A DNA stretch of 64,000 nt from assembly GCA_030849075.1 (NCBI GenBank), contig JASAOO010003465.1, forward strand, positions 1-64,000, in the 5' to 3' direction. Source of the DNA: Zelonia costaricensis (lineage: Eukaryota > Euglenozoa > Kinetoplastea > Trypanosomatida > Trypanosomatidae). Both the position numbers and the translations under genes were made by a program. Positions within the stretch are counted from its first letter, which is position 1, and each line of letters opens with the position of its first letter. This document shows positions 38,696-47,238 of the stretch, one piece after another. A model generated the notes under the pieces. It saw only the letters and a program-made list of their open reading frames with translations. It did not search any database and was not told where the DNA came from.

Positions 38696-38777
38696 TGATG
38701 AGAGTGGGGTTTGAACCCACGCCCTCGAAAGGATTGGAACCTTAATCCAACGTCTTAGACCACTCGACCATCTCACC
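38696..38777 (-). tRNA. tRNA-Leu (AAG)
   Basis: A class II tRNA of about 82 bases. Acceptor arm GGTGAGA pairs with TCTCATC, the anticodon stem TTGGA/TCCAA encloses loop TTAAGGT with anticodon AAG, the long variable arm forms CCT-TTCG-AGG, and the T arm is GTGGG/CCCAC. An A-run at 38688-38694 gives a T-run terminator on this strand. Confidence 0.95.
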
Positions 38778-38844
38778 TTGCGAGCACTCGTTTTGTGCTG
38801 ATGAAGCTGAGGCGCCATACACTCCGCGGGGGCGCGAAAAAGTT

Positions 38845-38916
38845 TAGCACCGATTGGTTTCGATCCAACGACCTATGGGTTATGAGCCCATCGCGCTTCC
38901 ACTGCGCTACGGTGCT
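38845..38916 (-). tRNA. Initiator tRNA-Met (CAT)
   Basis: A complete 72-base tRNA with anticodon CAT in arm ATGGG-CTCATAA-CCCAT. It has eukaryotic initiator hallmarks: first pair A1:U72 (acceptor AGCACCG/CGGTGCT), three consecutive G:C pairs next to the anticodon loop, and a T-loop reading ATCGAAA (A54 and A60) instead of the usual TTC. These separate it from elongator tRNA-Met. An A5 run at 38837-38841 supplies the terminator on this strand. Confidence 0.9.
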
Positions 38917-38989
38917 GCCGATCATCCGGTGCCGGTCTTAGGGGATAGGTAGTGTGATCAGCGCCCACGAATAGGGATGGCGGAGGCAA

Positions 38990-39061
38990 GGTCGTTTGGT
39001 CTAGTGGTATGATTCCTGTTTTGGGTACAGGAGGTCACGGGTTCAATTCCCGTAACGACCC
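38990..39061 (+). tRNA. tRNA-Pro (TGG)
   Basis: A complete 72-base cloverleaf: acceptor GGTCGTT pairs with AACGACC, anticodon arm CCTGT/ACAGG encloses TTTGGGT with anticodon TGG, and the T arm is CGGG-TTCAATT-CCCG. T-runs just downstream (39065-39068) fit polymerase III termination. Confidence 0.95.
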
Positions 39062-39283
39062 TTGTTTTCAAAGGAGCGGAAGGAGGCGGCGGGGCGGGCG
39101 ATTGGGGGGGGGGGGTTCTGCAGCGCGCTTTTTTCTTGTGGCGCAGCTACGCTGCCTTTTCGAAACGTGAGTGGGTGCGGTTTTGCACGGTGGCGGTTTC
39201 TGGTGCGGCTGCCCTCTCGCTTGGATTTTTTTTTTTTTTTTGGGGGGGGGGGTGTGTGTTCAGTTAATCGATGCGGTCGTGTG

Positions 39284-40081
39284 TTACTCGTCCTCGTCAG
39301 CGCGCAGGTGGCGGCGAGTGGCCATCGTGAGGCGACGCTGCTCGGCCTGCCGCTTTCGCTGCCGCGCCTCCTCGCGGGCATGCACGCGCCGGCGCGCGCC
39401 GTCGGCCGAGCTGTCCGCCTTCTTCACCGACACGGCCTTGCGCGACCCCGACCCCGCCGTGGTGGCAACCGCGGCCGCCGCGTGGAACTTGACGGCGCGC
39501 TTCGGCAGCGTCACCGGCGCCTCCTCGCGCACCTCAGCAACGGGGCGCAGCCGCCGCGACAGCTCCGCGAGCGCCGCGTCCGTCGGGGCCGGGCGGCGCT
39601 GCATTGAAAAGCCAGTGAGCGGCAATACCGTCACCGTCTCCGGCGTGCCGTCCCAGATCTGCGTCAAAATCTCGACGTCGTCGTCGTCCATCAAGCTTGG
39701 CACGCGCAGGCCCTTGGCCGACTGCAACTCGTCCTCCTCCGCCTGCCGCGTCGCCTCGAGCACCTTGATGCGGCCCAGCGGCGGGGTGCGCTGCGCCTGC
39801 AGCGCCGTCACCTCGGCTATGTTGCGGTTCACGTACAGCCGCACGAGCAGCGCCACCGTCGCCTCCGGCACCGCTGCGCTGGTGTGGCCGAGGGCGATGC
39901 ACTGCTCACGGAACCAGAAGAAACGCATCAGCTGCAGCGTCTGCTCCGTCTTCAGCTTCGTCTTTTGTGCCTCAAGCTTGGTGGCGCGCTTCTCCTTCTT
40001 CTCCAGTAGCCGGACAGAGCGGTCGCGCGGGTGCGGGACAGCCCGCTTCTCGCGCGCCGAGTTCAGCAAAACGCGCCGCAT
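39284..40081 (-). CDS. TMA16-like protein (translation machinery-associated, probable)
   Basis: The 265-residue protein begins at a true ATG. The order of features resembles TMA16: a basic N-terminus, a coiled helix (LEKKEKRATKLEAQKTKLK) leading into LMRFFWFREQC, a helix with VRLYVNRNIAEVTALQ, a pivot GRIKVLEATRQAEEDELQ, and then the family-like segment GLRVPSLMDDDDVEILTQIW followed by DGTPETVTVLPL, comparable to the 'PDL..DNV..LREWDGD' end of TMA16. After residue 180 comes a basic, alanine- and arginine-rich tail that yeast TMA16 lacks. Family knowledge: TMA16 binds late nuclear pre-60S ribosomes. The assignment is from motif memory; a profile search would settle it. Confidence 0.65.
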   Translation of the reverse strand: MRRVLLNSAREKRAVPHPRDRSVRLLEKKEKRATKLEAQKTKLKTEQTLQLMRFFWFREQCIALGHTSAAVPEATVALLVRLYVNRNIAEVTALQAQRTPPLGRIKVLEATRQAEEDELQSAKGLRVPSLMDDDDVEILTQIWDGTPETVTVLPLTGFSMQRRPAPTDAALAELSRRLRPVAEVREEAPVTLPKRAVKFHAAAAVATTAGSGSRKAVSVKKADSSADGARRRVHAREEARQRKRQAEQRRLTMATRRHLRADEDE

Positions 40082-40430
40082 GACGTTTCTCTGTGTTTCT
40101 GTGCTTTTTGTTTTGCTTCGGGGAGGGGGGGGGAGGGGGAGGGGGAGGCTGAGGAGGTGGTTGTGGATGAAGGGGGTAAATGAGGAGGAGAGGGGGGCAT
40201 CTCGGCACGTGCATCAGCAGCGGGGGCTGCGTTTTCGTCGCTCGCCGGGGGCTGCGGGTGGGACGTTCGCTCTCGGCCCCGCTCCGGCAGCCGCGCCGCG
40301 CCCACCGCCGGCTTTTACCCTTCTCGCTCGTGCGCTTTCCTTTTCCTCGCCCTCTTGCGGCGTGGCAAACGGGGAGAGAGAGCGAGTACACACAACGGGC
40401 ACGAACAAGAAAAAAAAAGAGGAAGACACA
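40082..40430. other. Short intergenic spacer
   Basis: Plus strand has a G-rich tract at 40121-40150, giving the pyrimidine tract ahead of the TMA16-like gene in the transcript. An A-run at 40411-40419 lies just before the CAS1-like stop. No gene. Confidence 0.55.
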
Positions 40431-42206
40431 CTACGGCGGGGAGGCGGCAAAGTTGAGGGCACACCACGCCGCGTGGAAGCTGTACGTGCCGGTCAGCACG
40501 CACAGCACCACCGCCTGGTTCTCGAGGATGGCGACCAGCGACGCCTGCTTTGGCAGCACAAACTGCTCCACGAGCGGCAGCGCCGCACGCACCCGGTACG
40601 AGACCCACACCACGCCGCCAAGGAGAAGCGCAAAGTCGCACATCGGGTACTCGCCCGGAAGGAGGCGGAGCGTGTAGAGCACCTTGCCGTTCGCCTCCGG
40701 CGTCGCCATGAACATGTGCGTCTGCACCACGTACGCCTCCATCGCGAACGACCCCACAAACGCGCAGGCCGGCACGTAGCCCCGCCGCAGGCGTGCAAAG
40801 ACGTTCCGCAGCGCTGCGTACGCCACGATCGGGACCCACGAGGTGTACGGCAGGAAGAGGGTGTACGCGACCGTGTCGTAGCGGAACGCCACCACCGCAA
40901 AGCCAACGAGCAGCAGCGCCGCGACGCACGCCACGGCGACCTTGGCCAGCGCGCCAACACGCTCGCCCGCGTCGAGCCGGCGCAGCAGCCGGTCCACCGC
41001 CGCCGAGTGGTGGCCAACCACGACGCCAACGAGCCAGATCCAGTGATCCTGGCGCGTGCGGAACTGCCACTCGTGCAGCGGCTCCACCTTCAAGATCGGG
41101 TTGTCGTACCGCACCAGCCACAACAGCGGCGACCAAACGGTGCGAAACAGCGCCGGCGACACGGGGAGGTCCCACAGAACGCAGCACAGCAGCGCCACGA
41201 ACCCCACCTTGACGGCAAACGTGCGCTCCGTACGCCACGCGCCCGGCCCCAGCTGCGTCAGCGCGTACACCACCACCAAGATGAGGCTCAGCTCGGCAAA
41301 GAGGTGGTACAGCATATACTGGTCCCGCAGCACGGCGCACGCCGCGACGACGAAGGCGTTGAGGCGCCACAGCAGGCGCAGCAGCAGCACGACACCCTGC
41401 TGCGGCCCCATCTCGGCGGCGAAGTGGCGGTAACTGACCACACCGCTCACAAACGTGAAGGCGGACAAAAAGACCCGCACCGGGCGGTCGAGGGCGGTGT
41501 TGTCAAAGTAGTTGTATGCCATGAAGAGCAGCTGCTGCCAGCCCAGCCACTCCTCCAGCTGGCACCGGTTCAGCCACGCCATGGCCGCCGGCTGCACTGG
41601 CGGTGGTGCCAGCTGGGGCGACGGCGGCGCTGGCGGCGGCACAGACGACGAGGACCCCGCCGCCCCGTCGAGCGCCAGCCCAGACACCCTCCGCGCCGTC
41701 ACGAGCACGCCCGCGAGGGAGGCGAGCACGAGGAAGCCAAAGGCGTCACCGTCGTACTGCCGCGGCCGCTGTGGCAGCAGCGTGGTGCGGTCGCAGATGA
41801 AGAGCAGCAGCAGGTACACGCTCAGCTCACTCAATGCCCGCAGCGCGGCGGCCGTCTCGTGGCTGCACCGCATCCACGCGTGCACGCAGTTGGACGCGTG
41901 CAGCGCTATGGCGGTGAAGCAGAGCGAGAAGGCGGTGAGCTGCACCGGTGTCAGAGGGCCGGCAGGGAACTCGGTCGGGTGCATGCGCACCATCAGCGAA
42001 AAGAGGCAAGTGCTGACCAGCGAGATGAGGAAGACGAGGACGGACGTCATGATCGACACCGCCGGCACCTGGCTGAGGCGCCGGAGCACCGGTGGCACCC
42101 ACGCCCCTTTGCACGTCGCCTCCTCCACCAGGAAACTGCTGTCAGACTCGCGAGACTCGCCGAGGCTGCCGTGCAGACACTCAGACAACCACACCGACGA
42201 CGCCAT
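40431..42206 (-). CDS. CAS1-like multi-pass membrane protein (O-acyltransferase membrane module)
   Basis: The 591-residue protein has about ten or more hydrophobic helices. A central segment, NRCQLEEWLGWQQLLFMAYN followed by YFDNT and RVFLSAFTFVSGVVSYRHF (about residues 208-260), matches the conserved start of the CAS1/CASD1 membrane domain (RdQTeEWKGWMQ...FLxYHYF...iRvfvaaYvfmTG). Family knowledge: these proteins help O-acetylate glycans in the secretory pathway (sialic acid in animals, capsule and cell-wall glycans in fungi and plants). The catalytic lumenal SGNH part with a GDS motif is not visible in the first 190 residues, so this looks like the membrane module alone. The frame upstream begins with GTG; the ATG at 42204-42206 (MASSVWLSE) is used. 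The substrate is unknown; Leishmania is not known to make sialic acid. Confidence 0.8.
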   Translation of the reverse strand: MASSVWLSECLHGSLGESRESDSSFLVEEATCKGAWVPPVLRRLSQVPAVSIMTSVLVFLISLVSTCLFSLMVRMHPTEFPAGPLTPVQLTAFSLCFTAIALHASNCVHAWMRCSHETAAALRALSELSVYLLLLFICDRTTLLPQRPRQYDGDAFGFLVLASLAGVLVTARRVSGLALDGAAGSSSSVPPPAPPSPQLAPPPVQPAAMAWLNRCQLEEWLGWQQLLFMAYNYFDNTALDRPVRVFLSAFTFVSGVVSYRHFAAEMGPQQGVVLLLRLLWRLNAFVVAACAVLRDQYMLYHLFAELSLILVVVYALTQLGPGAWRTERTFAVKVGFVALLCCVLWDLPVSPALFRTVWSPLLWLVRYDNPILKVEPLHEWQFRTRQDHWIWLVGVVVGHHSAAVDRLLRRLDAGERVGALAKVAVACVAALLLVGFAVVAFRYDTVAYTLFLPYTSWVPIVAYAALRNVFARLRRGYVPACAFVGSFAMEAYVVQTHMFMATPEANGKVLYTLRLLPGEYPMCDFALLLGGVVWVSYRVRAALPLVEQFVLPKQASLVAILENQAVVLCVLTGTYSFHAAWCALNFAASPP

Positions 42207-43014
42207 CGGCACGAGAAAACAAACAAAAAAACGAAAACAAAGCCGAAACTAACACAGTCAACGGAGCTCCTCCGTTTCACCCTACTCTCCAGCGCCCTTC
42301 AGATCGCACCGAAGTCGCGCTCCGGTCGACCACGCCGGGTAGGACGTATGAGAGAGAGAGCGGCGTGCCGCAGGAAGGGAGGGGGACAAGGGAGGGAAGA
42401 AGGGGCGCAAAACAAATGCAGACGCACACACGCACAGGGATACGCACGCCTGTAAACGTGCGCACACAAACAGACAACAAAATAGAGCAACTAGAGGAGC
42501 AACGTTGGTCGAAAACGGAGGAGCTGGCCGTTTGGACAAGCCGGAAAGCAGAGCACTGTGGGGGTCTGGTGAGGAGCAGAAATGCGAAGCGGACCGAAAG
42601 GGGGAGAGAGAGAACGCTGAGAGGAAAGGGAGGGGGGGGGGGAGGGGAGGGAGGGAGACAACAAGGAGCGCACGGTGCGGCGGTGAAGAGGCCGAGTCGC
42701 GGCACAGCCCGCGGGTCAACTGCACACCAGGTTTCTAGGAAGACGCACACACGCGGGGCGAGGCAGCGCGTGTGCCGCTGACCGGACGGATGGGACACAC
42801 GTGCTCAACGGAACGCACCGGGGCATTAAAAAAGGGCACCGACGTCCCACTACGCTTGTGTTGACACGCACAGCGATGGATGGTGTGCGGAAGGGGGGGG
42901 GAGGGAGGGGCCAAGTGGGATAGCGCTACGGCAAAAGCAGCGTGGCCCAACACACCCTGGTCGTGGCGCCGACGCTGCTGCTTCACCGTGTGCTTACGGG
43001 TAACGTGCGTGCGT

Positions 43015-43036
43015 ATGTGTGTGTGTGTGTGTGTGT
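43015..43036. repeat. (GT)n microsatellite
   Basis: About eleven GT units in the gap between the CAS1-like and TBC genes. Confidence 0.9.
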
Positions 43037-43557
43037 ATTTGAGCCAGGAGGCGGCATGAAGGGGGTCACAGAGGGAGAGTGGGGAGAGAACAGTGGGGTT
43101 TCGCGCGAAGACGTGCATAAAAGCACGGAGGCACGGCGCCGCCTGCTGGATCGCAGGCGCTCGAGGCTTCAGAGGACGCTTTACCACCTCGTTTGTGTTC
43201 ACTCTGCATCATTGAGCGCAGAACTGGATGAAAGAAAAAACGGTACTTGCGGGTGACTTCACCCGTTCTCTTCCATACTCCCGCTCAGACTGTTTTGGAG
43301 GACGCGAGATGCACATCGGCCCCTGTCGGCGAAACCCACATCAGCACCGCAGACAGTAGCAAGCGGCTGAATGTGCGTCTTCATCTTTGCTTTCACGAGC
43401 GCCTTGTTATGGGGTTCTTACGCTTCGTCCTCCGCCCTCTTTTTCCAGCCTCCTCCGCCCCGAACTCGCCGACGCACGTTCACGTCGGCCCGGGAAGACG
43501 AGCGAGGCGCGAAGGAAGCAGAGAAGGAGAGGGGGCGACGAGCGGGATTTCCCTGAC

Positions 43558-43561
<4 letters not shown>

Positions 43562-43589
<28 letters not shown>
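43562..43589. repeat. (CA)14 microsatellite
   Basis: Fourteen uninterrupted CA units directly downstream of the TBC gene stop, probably inside its 3' UTR. A second short CA run follows at 43592-43600. Confidence 0.9.
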
Positions 43590-43638
43590 TGCACACACAC
43601 AACAACATACAGGCTTGATAGGTGCAGCCGCAGCACCG

Positions 43639-45993
43639 CTAGAACTTCTCAAAGGTGACGTCGGGGTGGGACGCCTTGCAGTCGTTGCACACGGCCCCAA
43701 GGTCGTCGTTCCACCACGCGGGCCTGTTCTTATCGCAGATATTGCACGGCTCAAACGTCTCCGTCTTTGGCGCCCGGTGCAGCCGCGGCGCGATGTTCTT
43801 CTCGTAGACCACGCTGCGAATCAAGTCGATCTTGTTGCCGTCTTCGCCCAGGTCAATGGACGGTGCGCGCTGCAAGATGGCGCGCACGTCCTCGCGGTCG
43901 GCGACGCGTGAGTCGAGCCGCATCAGCTCGTACAGCTCGTTTGCCTCCGCCGACGTCTTGATGGCAAGCAGCTGCGAGCGGAAGTGCTCGACAATGGCGA
44001 GGCAAAAGCGGATCAAGTACCGGGGCCCGCCTGCCATGAAGGCGTCGAGGAAGTCGAACAGCTCGTCGAACTGGAGCACGTGAATGCACAGGCCGGTGAG
44101 GATCTTCTGCAGGTAGGTGTCCGGCCAGAACTTCAGCGCATCGAGGTGCTGGGCCACTTCGGGCTGCACCTTCTGCATAAAGTGCTCCACTACCCACGCA
44201 CTCGTGGCGAAGCCGACCGCCTCGGCGGCCCAGTGCCCCTTGAGGTACTCGGTCGCCACAAACCGAATGACCGCCGCCGCCTCGTCCTCTGTCATCACCA
44301 GCATGCACAGCCCGGCCAGGTAGCTCATTGCCTGCCCGTACGCGTTGAACTCGTGGTAGAGCGCGTGCAGGAAGGCCACCATTTTTGCGCGGTGCTCCTC
44401 GTGGAAGAAGGTGCGGTGCGCATCTTTGATGATGACGCGCACCACCTCCTCGTCCTCGTCCTCGATCTTCACGTACTCCAGCGGCTTGCGGTAGAACGCT
44501 GCCTTCGCCAGCCACTTCTCCATGCGCGGCCGCAGCTCGTCCTTGTGCGCCTCGAGGAAGCCGTTGTTGAGGTTCAGCAGCGGCGCCCGCTCGACCACCT
44601 CGGCGGCCCAGAAGTGCGGCATGTCAAAGTACGGGCCTGTGAAGTGGGTCGGCTCGCAGTACGTCGGCGGCTTCTTGGGAGCCGCCGGAGGCTCGGTCGG
44701 TGGCGGAGCGGACGCTTGAGACCCGGACTCCACCGGCGCTGGTGCGCTCGCGGGAGACACGGTGCCAAAGCCGAAGGAGATGGGCGCTGCGGCTCCTGCC
44801 GGCGACGCAGCCGCAGACGGCGCGGCCGTCCCAAACGCCGGCGCCGCCGTGGGCGCCGTCGCTGCCGCTGGCGGTGCTGTGCGGAAGCCGAAAACGGCGG
44901 CGCCGTTTAGCGGGGTACCGAATCCGAAAGAAGCCTTGGGCGCCTCGCCGAGAACAGAGCCGTTCTTCGCTGCCTGGCCAAAGAGCGAGCCGGTCTTCGG
45001 CGCCTCGCCGAGGACGGAGCCGCTGTTCGCTGCCTGGCCAAAGAGCGAGCCGGTCTTCGGCGCCTCGCCGAGGACGGAGCCGCTGTTCGCTGCCTGGCCA
45101 AAGAGCGAGCCGGTCTTCGGCGCCTCGCCGAGGACGGAGCCGCTGTTCGCTGCCTGGCCAAAGAGCGAGCCGGTCTTCGGCGCCTCGCCGAGGACGGAGC
45201 CGCTGTTCGCTGCCTGGCCAAAGAGCGAGCCGGTCTTCGGCGCCTCGCCGAGGACGGAGCCGCTGTTCGCTGCCTGGCCAAAGAGCGAGCCGGTCTTCGG
45301 CGCCTCGCCGAGGACGGAGCCGCTGTTCGCTGCCTGGCCAAAGAGCGAGCCGGTCTTCGGCGCCTCGCCGAGGACGGAGCCGCTGTTCGCTGCCTGGCCA
45401 AAGAGCGAGCCGGTCTTCGGCGCCTCGCCGAGGACGGAGCCGCTGTTCGCTGCCTGGCCAAAGAGCGAGCCGGTCTTCGGCGCCTCGCCGAGGACGGAGC
45501 CGCTGTTCGCTGCCTGGCCAAAGAGCGAGCCGGTCTTCGGCGCCTCGCCGAGGACGGAGCCGCTGTTCGCAGTGGTTGTCGACGGTGTCGATGCTTTCGC
45601 AAAGGCGGCGAACGGCGACGGCGTGGCAGACGACGGGGGTGCCGGGGCGCTGGACGGGAACGCGGCCGCGACGGCCTTGAAAGGCGACGCCGAGGCGGCC
45701 GGCGTGGCCGCTGCCTCGGCGGGGTACATCTTCCACACCTCCGCGTCCGACTTGCCCGAATTGGCCTTGATTTCACGCGCCTTGCGGTAGATTTCGCGCA
45801 GCTCAGCGTTGATCTTCTCCGCGTTTGTGTGTGCCACCTGAGTGTCGGCAAAGTAGTCCGCCGGAATGGAGGAGAAGGATTGCGCAAAGGACGCCAGGGC
45901 CGCTGCGTAGCTGCCGAAGGCACTGAAGCACTCCTTCGCACGGGCCTCCTGCAGCCCAGTCACTTTCTGCAGGTCGGCGGCGGTGGCTGACAT
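43639..45993 (-). CDS. TBC-domain GTPase-activating protein with FG repeats and a C-terminal zinc finger
   Basis: The 784-residue protein starts at the ATG at 45991-45993 (MSATAADLQ); the 12 codons before it begin with TTG. Residues 1-40 look like a small helical UBA-type bundle. Residues about 141-351 are a perfect 20-residue repeat (NSGSVLGEAPKTGSLFGQAA), followed by a non-repeated FG region with FGFG, VFGF and AFG motifs. A TBC domain spans about 515-690 and keeps both catalytic fingers: R527 in IIKDAHRTFF and Q554 in AYGQAMSYL. The C-terminus has CNIC and CNDC, a probable zinc finger. TBC domains stimulate GTP hydrolysis on Rab GTPases. FG repeats belong to nucleoporins, and I recall a T. 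brucei FG/TBC protein co-purifying with Mex67 and Ran, proposed as a RanGAP; this is probably its orthologue. Confidence 0.88.
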   Translation of the reverse strand: MSATAADLQKVTGLQEARAKECFSAFGSYAAALASFAQSFSSIPADYFADTQVAHTNAEKINAELREIYRKAREIKANSGKSDAEVWKMYPAEAAATPAASASPFKAVAAAFPSSAPAPPSSATPSPFAAFAKASTPSTTTANSGSVLGEAPKTGSLFGQAANSGSVLGEAPKTGSLFGQAANSGSVLGEAPKTGSLFGQAANSGSVLGEAPKTGSLFGQAANSGSVLGEAPKTGSLFGQAANSGSVLGEAPKTGSLFGQAANSGSVLGEAPKTGSLFGQAANSGSVLGEAPKTGSLFGQAANSGSVLGEAPKTGSLFGQAANSGSVLGEAPKTGSLFGQAAKNGSVLGEAPKASFGFGTPLNGAAVFGFRTAPPAAATAPTAAPAFGTAAPSAAASPAGAAAPISFGFGTVSPASAPAPVESGSQASAPPPTEPPAAPKKPPTYCEPTHFTGPYFDMPHFWAAEVVERAPLLNLNNGFLEAHKDELRPRMEKWLAKAAFYRKPLEYVKIEDEDEEVVRVIIKDAHRTFFHEEHRAKMVAFLHALYHEFNAYGQAMSYLAGLCMLVMTEDEAAAVIRFVATEYLKGHWAAEAVGFATSAWVVEHFMQKVQPEVAQHLDALKFWPDTYLQKILTGLCIHVLQFDELFDFLDAFMAGGPRYLIRFCLAIVEHFRSQLLAIKTSAEANELYELMRLDSRVADREDVRAILQRAPSIDLGEDGNKIDLIRSVVYEKNIAPRLHRAPKTETFEPCNICDKNRPAWWNDDLGAVCNDCKASHPDVTFEKF
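44941..45570 (-). repeat. 60-bp tandem repeat array in the TBC gene (nine identical units plus edges)
   Basis: Nine consecutive 60-bp units (45001-45540) are identical base for base. One diverged unit (44941-45000) and a half unit (45541-45570) flank them. Each unit encodes 20 residues with one LFG motif. Identity at silent positions means recent expansion or gene-conversion homogenisation. Because the period is a multiple of three and the unit lacks stops in most frames, long spurious frames appear on both strands here. Confidence 0.97.
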
Positions 45994-47238
45994 GGCGGGC
46001 GGCGTCGTGACGGTGGTGATACGAGCCAACGTGATGCGTGAGAAGAAAAAGGAGAGAGAAGGTGAACCACTGGTGAGGAGGCGTCACGCTCGGGGCACGG
46101 TACAGGAGGGTGGGAGGGGGCGGTGGAGAGAGAGAGAGACACGTTTGGGAGTGCAGAAGAAAGTGAACGGCGTAGACGTGAGGACGGTGAGGCGAAGTCG
46201 ACCTATTTTTTTCTTTGCTTAGCTTACAACACAATTACACCAGCTGCGCGTTACAAAGGCGGAGTCAGGTATGGGAGGTACGAGCACAATAGGAAGACAA
46301 ACGAAAAACGAGGGCAGGGCGGCTGTGTCGGGTACAGGGAGACCTCCAACTGCATCCAAGTACCTGTGAGCGCGTGTGTGTGTGTGTGGGCTTTGATGTG
46401 CGCGCCTGCCAAGGTGGAAAGGAGAGGGAAGGCGGGGTGTGTTTCGGCCGCTCAGAGTATTATGCTCTATGGTGTGAGGAGGAGGGATAACCTGCGGCAC
46501 AACTCCGACGCAGGGGTGGGCTCTGCAAAGTGGAGGGGGAGGAGGAGAAAGAAAACGAGGAAAGCAGCGTTGCAGCTTCGAGGAGGGTAGGCAAGGGGTG
46601 ATGCAGAGGGAGAGACGAGGTTAGGGGGAGGTTATGTGGGAGAGCGTGTGTGAGACCAGTGCCTTGAGGCGTGCCGCGTCGCGCAGCATGAAGCCGCACG
46701 CGTTTTCCTAGTCCCCGTGAGGGGAGTTGAAGCGCGCGAGAACGCGGGACGGCATGACTTGCGGGCTTACACGCCGTCGCCGAACGGCTATCCTTGTGGG
46801 CGCGGAGCTTGTGCTTTTAGACTGGCGAGACAAAGGAAAGAAAAGGTGGAGGAGTTCATCTAGTAGACATGCACACGGTCCCAGACCCACCTCCCGCTTT
46901 CTGGGCGGGATCGCCCAAAAAGAGGGACGGGGCGAGAAGTGCGGACCAACGCAAACGCACGTGCATCAGACCCAACACAGGGGGAGGAAAAGGAAGACAG
47001 GGGAGCCGAGCGGAGGAAGGGAGGGGGAGGGCGAGGAGTTTGAGAGTGGGTGGGTGGTGTGACGGGCGCGGGACGGCGGCAGCACCGTGCACATGATCGC
47101 CATCACCTCGCGCTCAGCCCTTCAGCGGTTGCGCCAACGCACGACCCGACCGCCGCCCCCTCCCCCAGGGAGCCATCCGTTCAGCCTAGGGCGAGCGAAC
47201 TGAAAGTGTACATCAGGCTTGAACGGCTCAGCTGTCGC
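45994..47238. other. Intergenic, no gene seen
   Basis: Plus-strand purine tracts (46035-46140, 46510-46570, 46970-47045) indicate the pyrimidine-rich splice region of the TBC gene and the 3' UTR of the EFHC-like gene. No credible coding frame. Confidence 0.55.

Larger units (their letters stand above)
42207..43638. other. Intergenic, no gene seen
   Basis: Plus strand is purine-rich around 42580-42680. It contains two dinucleotide repeats (listed separately) and no credible frame. It should hold the splice region of the CAS1-like gene and the 3' UTR of the TBC gene. Confidence 0.55.

Noticed and set aside
39171..42455. 1094-codon plus-strand frame spanning the TMA16-like and CAS1-like genes
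   Set aside because: It is antisense to two genes with recognisable motifs and runs through low-complexity spacers.
44700..45790. Two plus-strand frames of 326 and 342 codons across the 60-bp repeats
   Set aside because: They are generated by the stop-free repeat; the minus-strand frame links the repeat to a conserved TBC domain.
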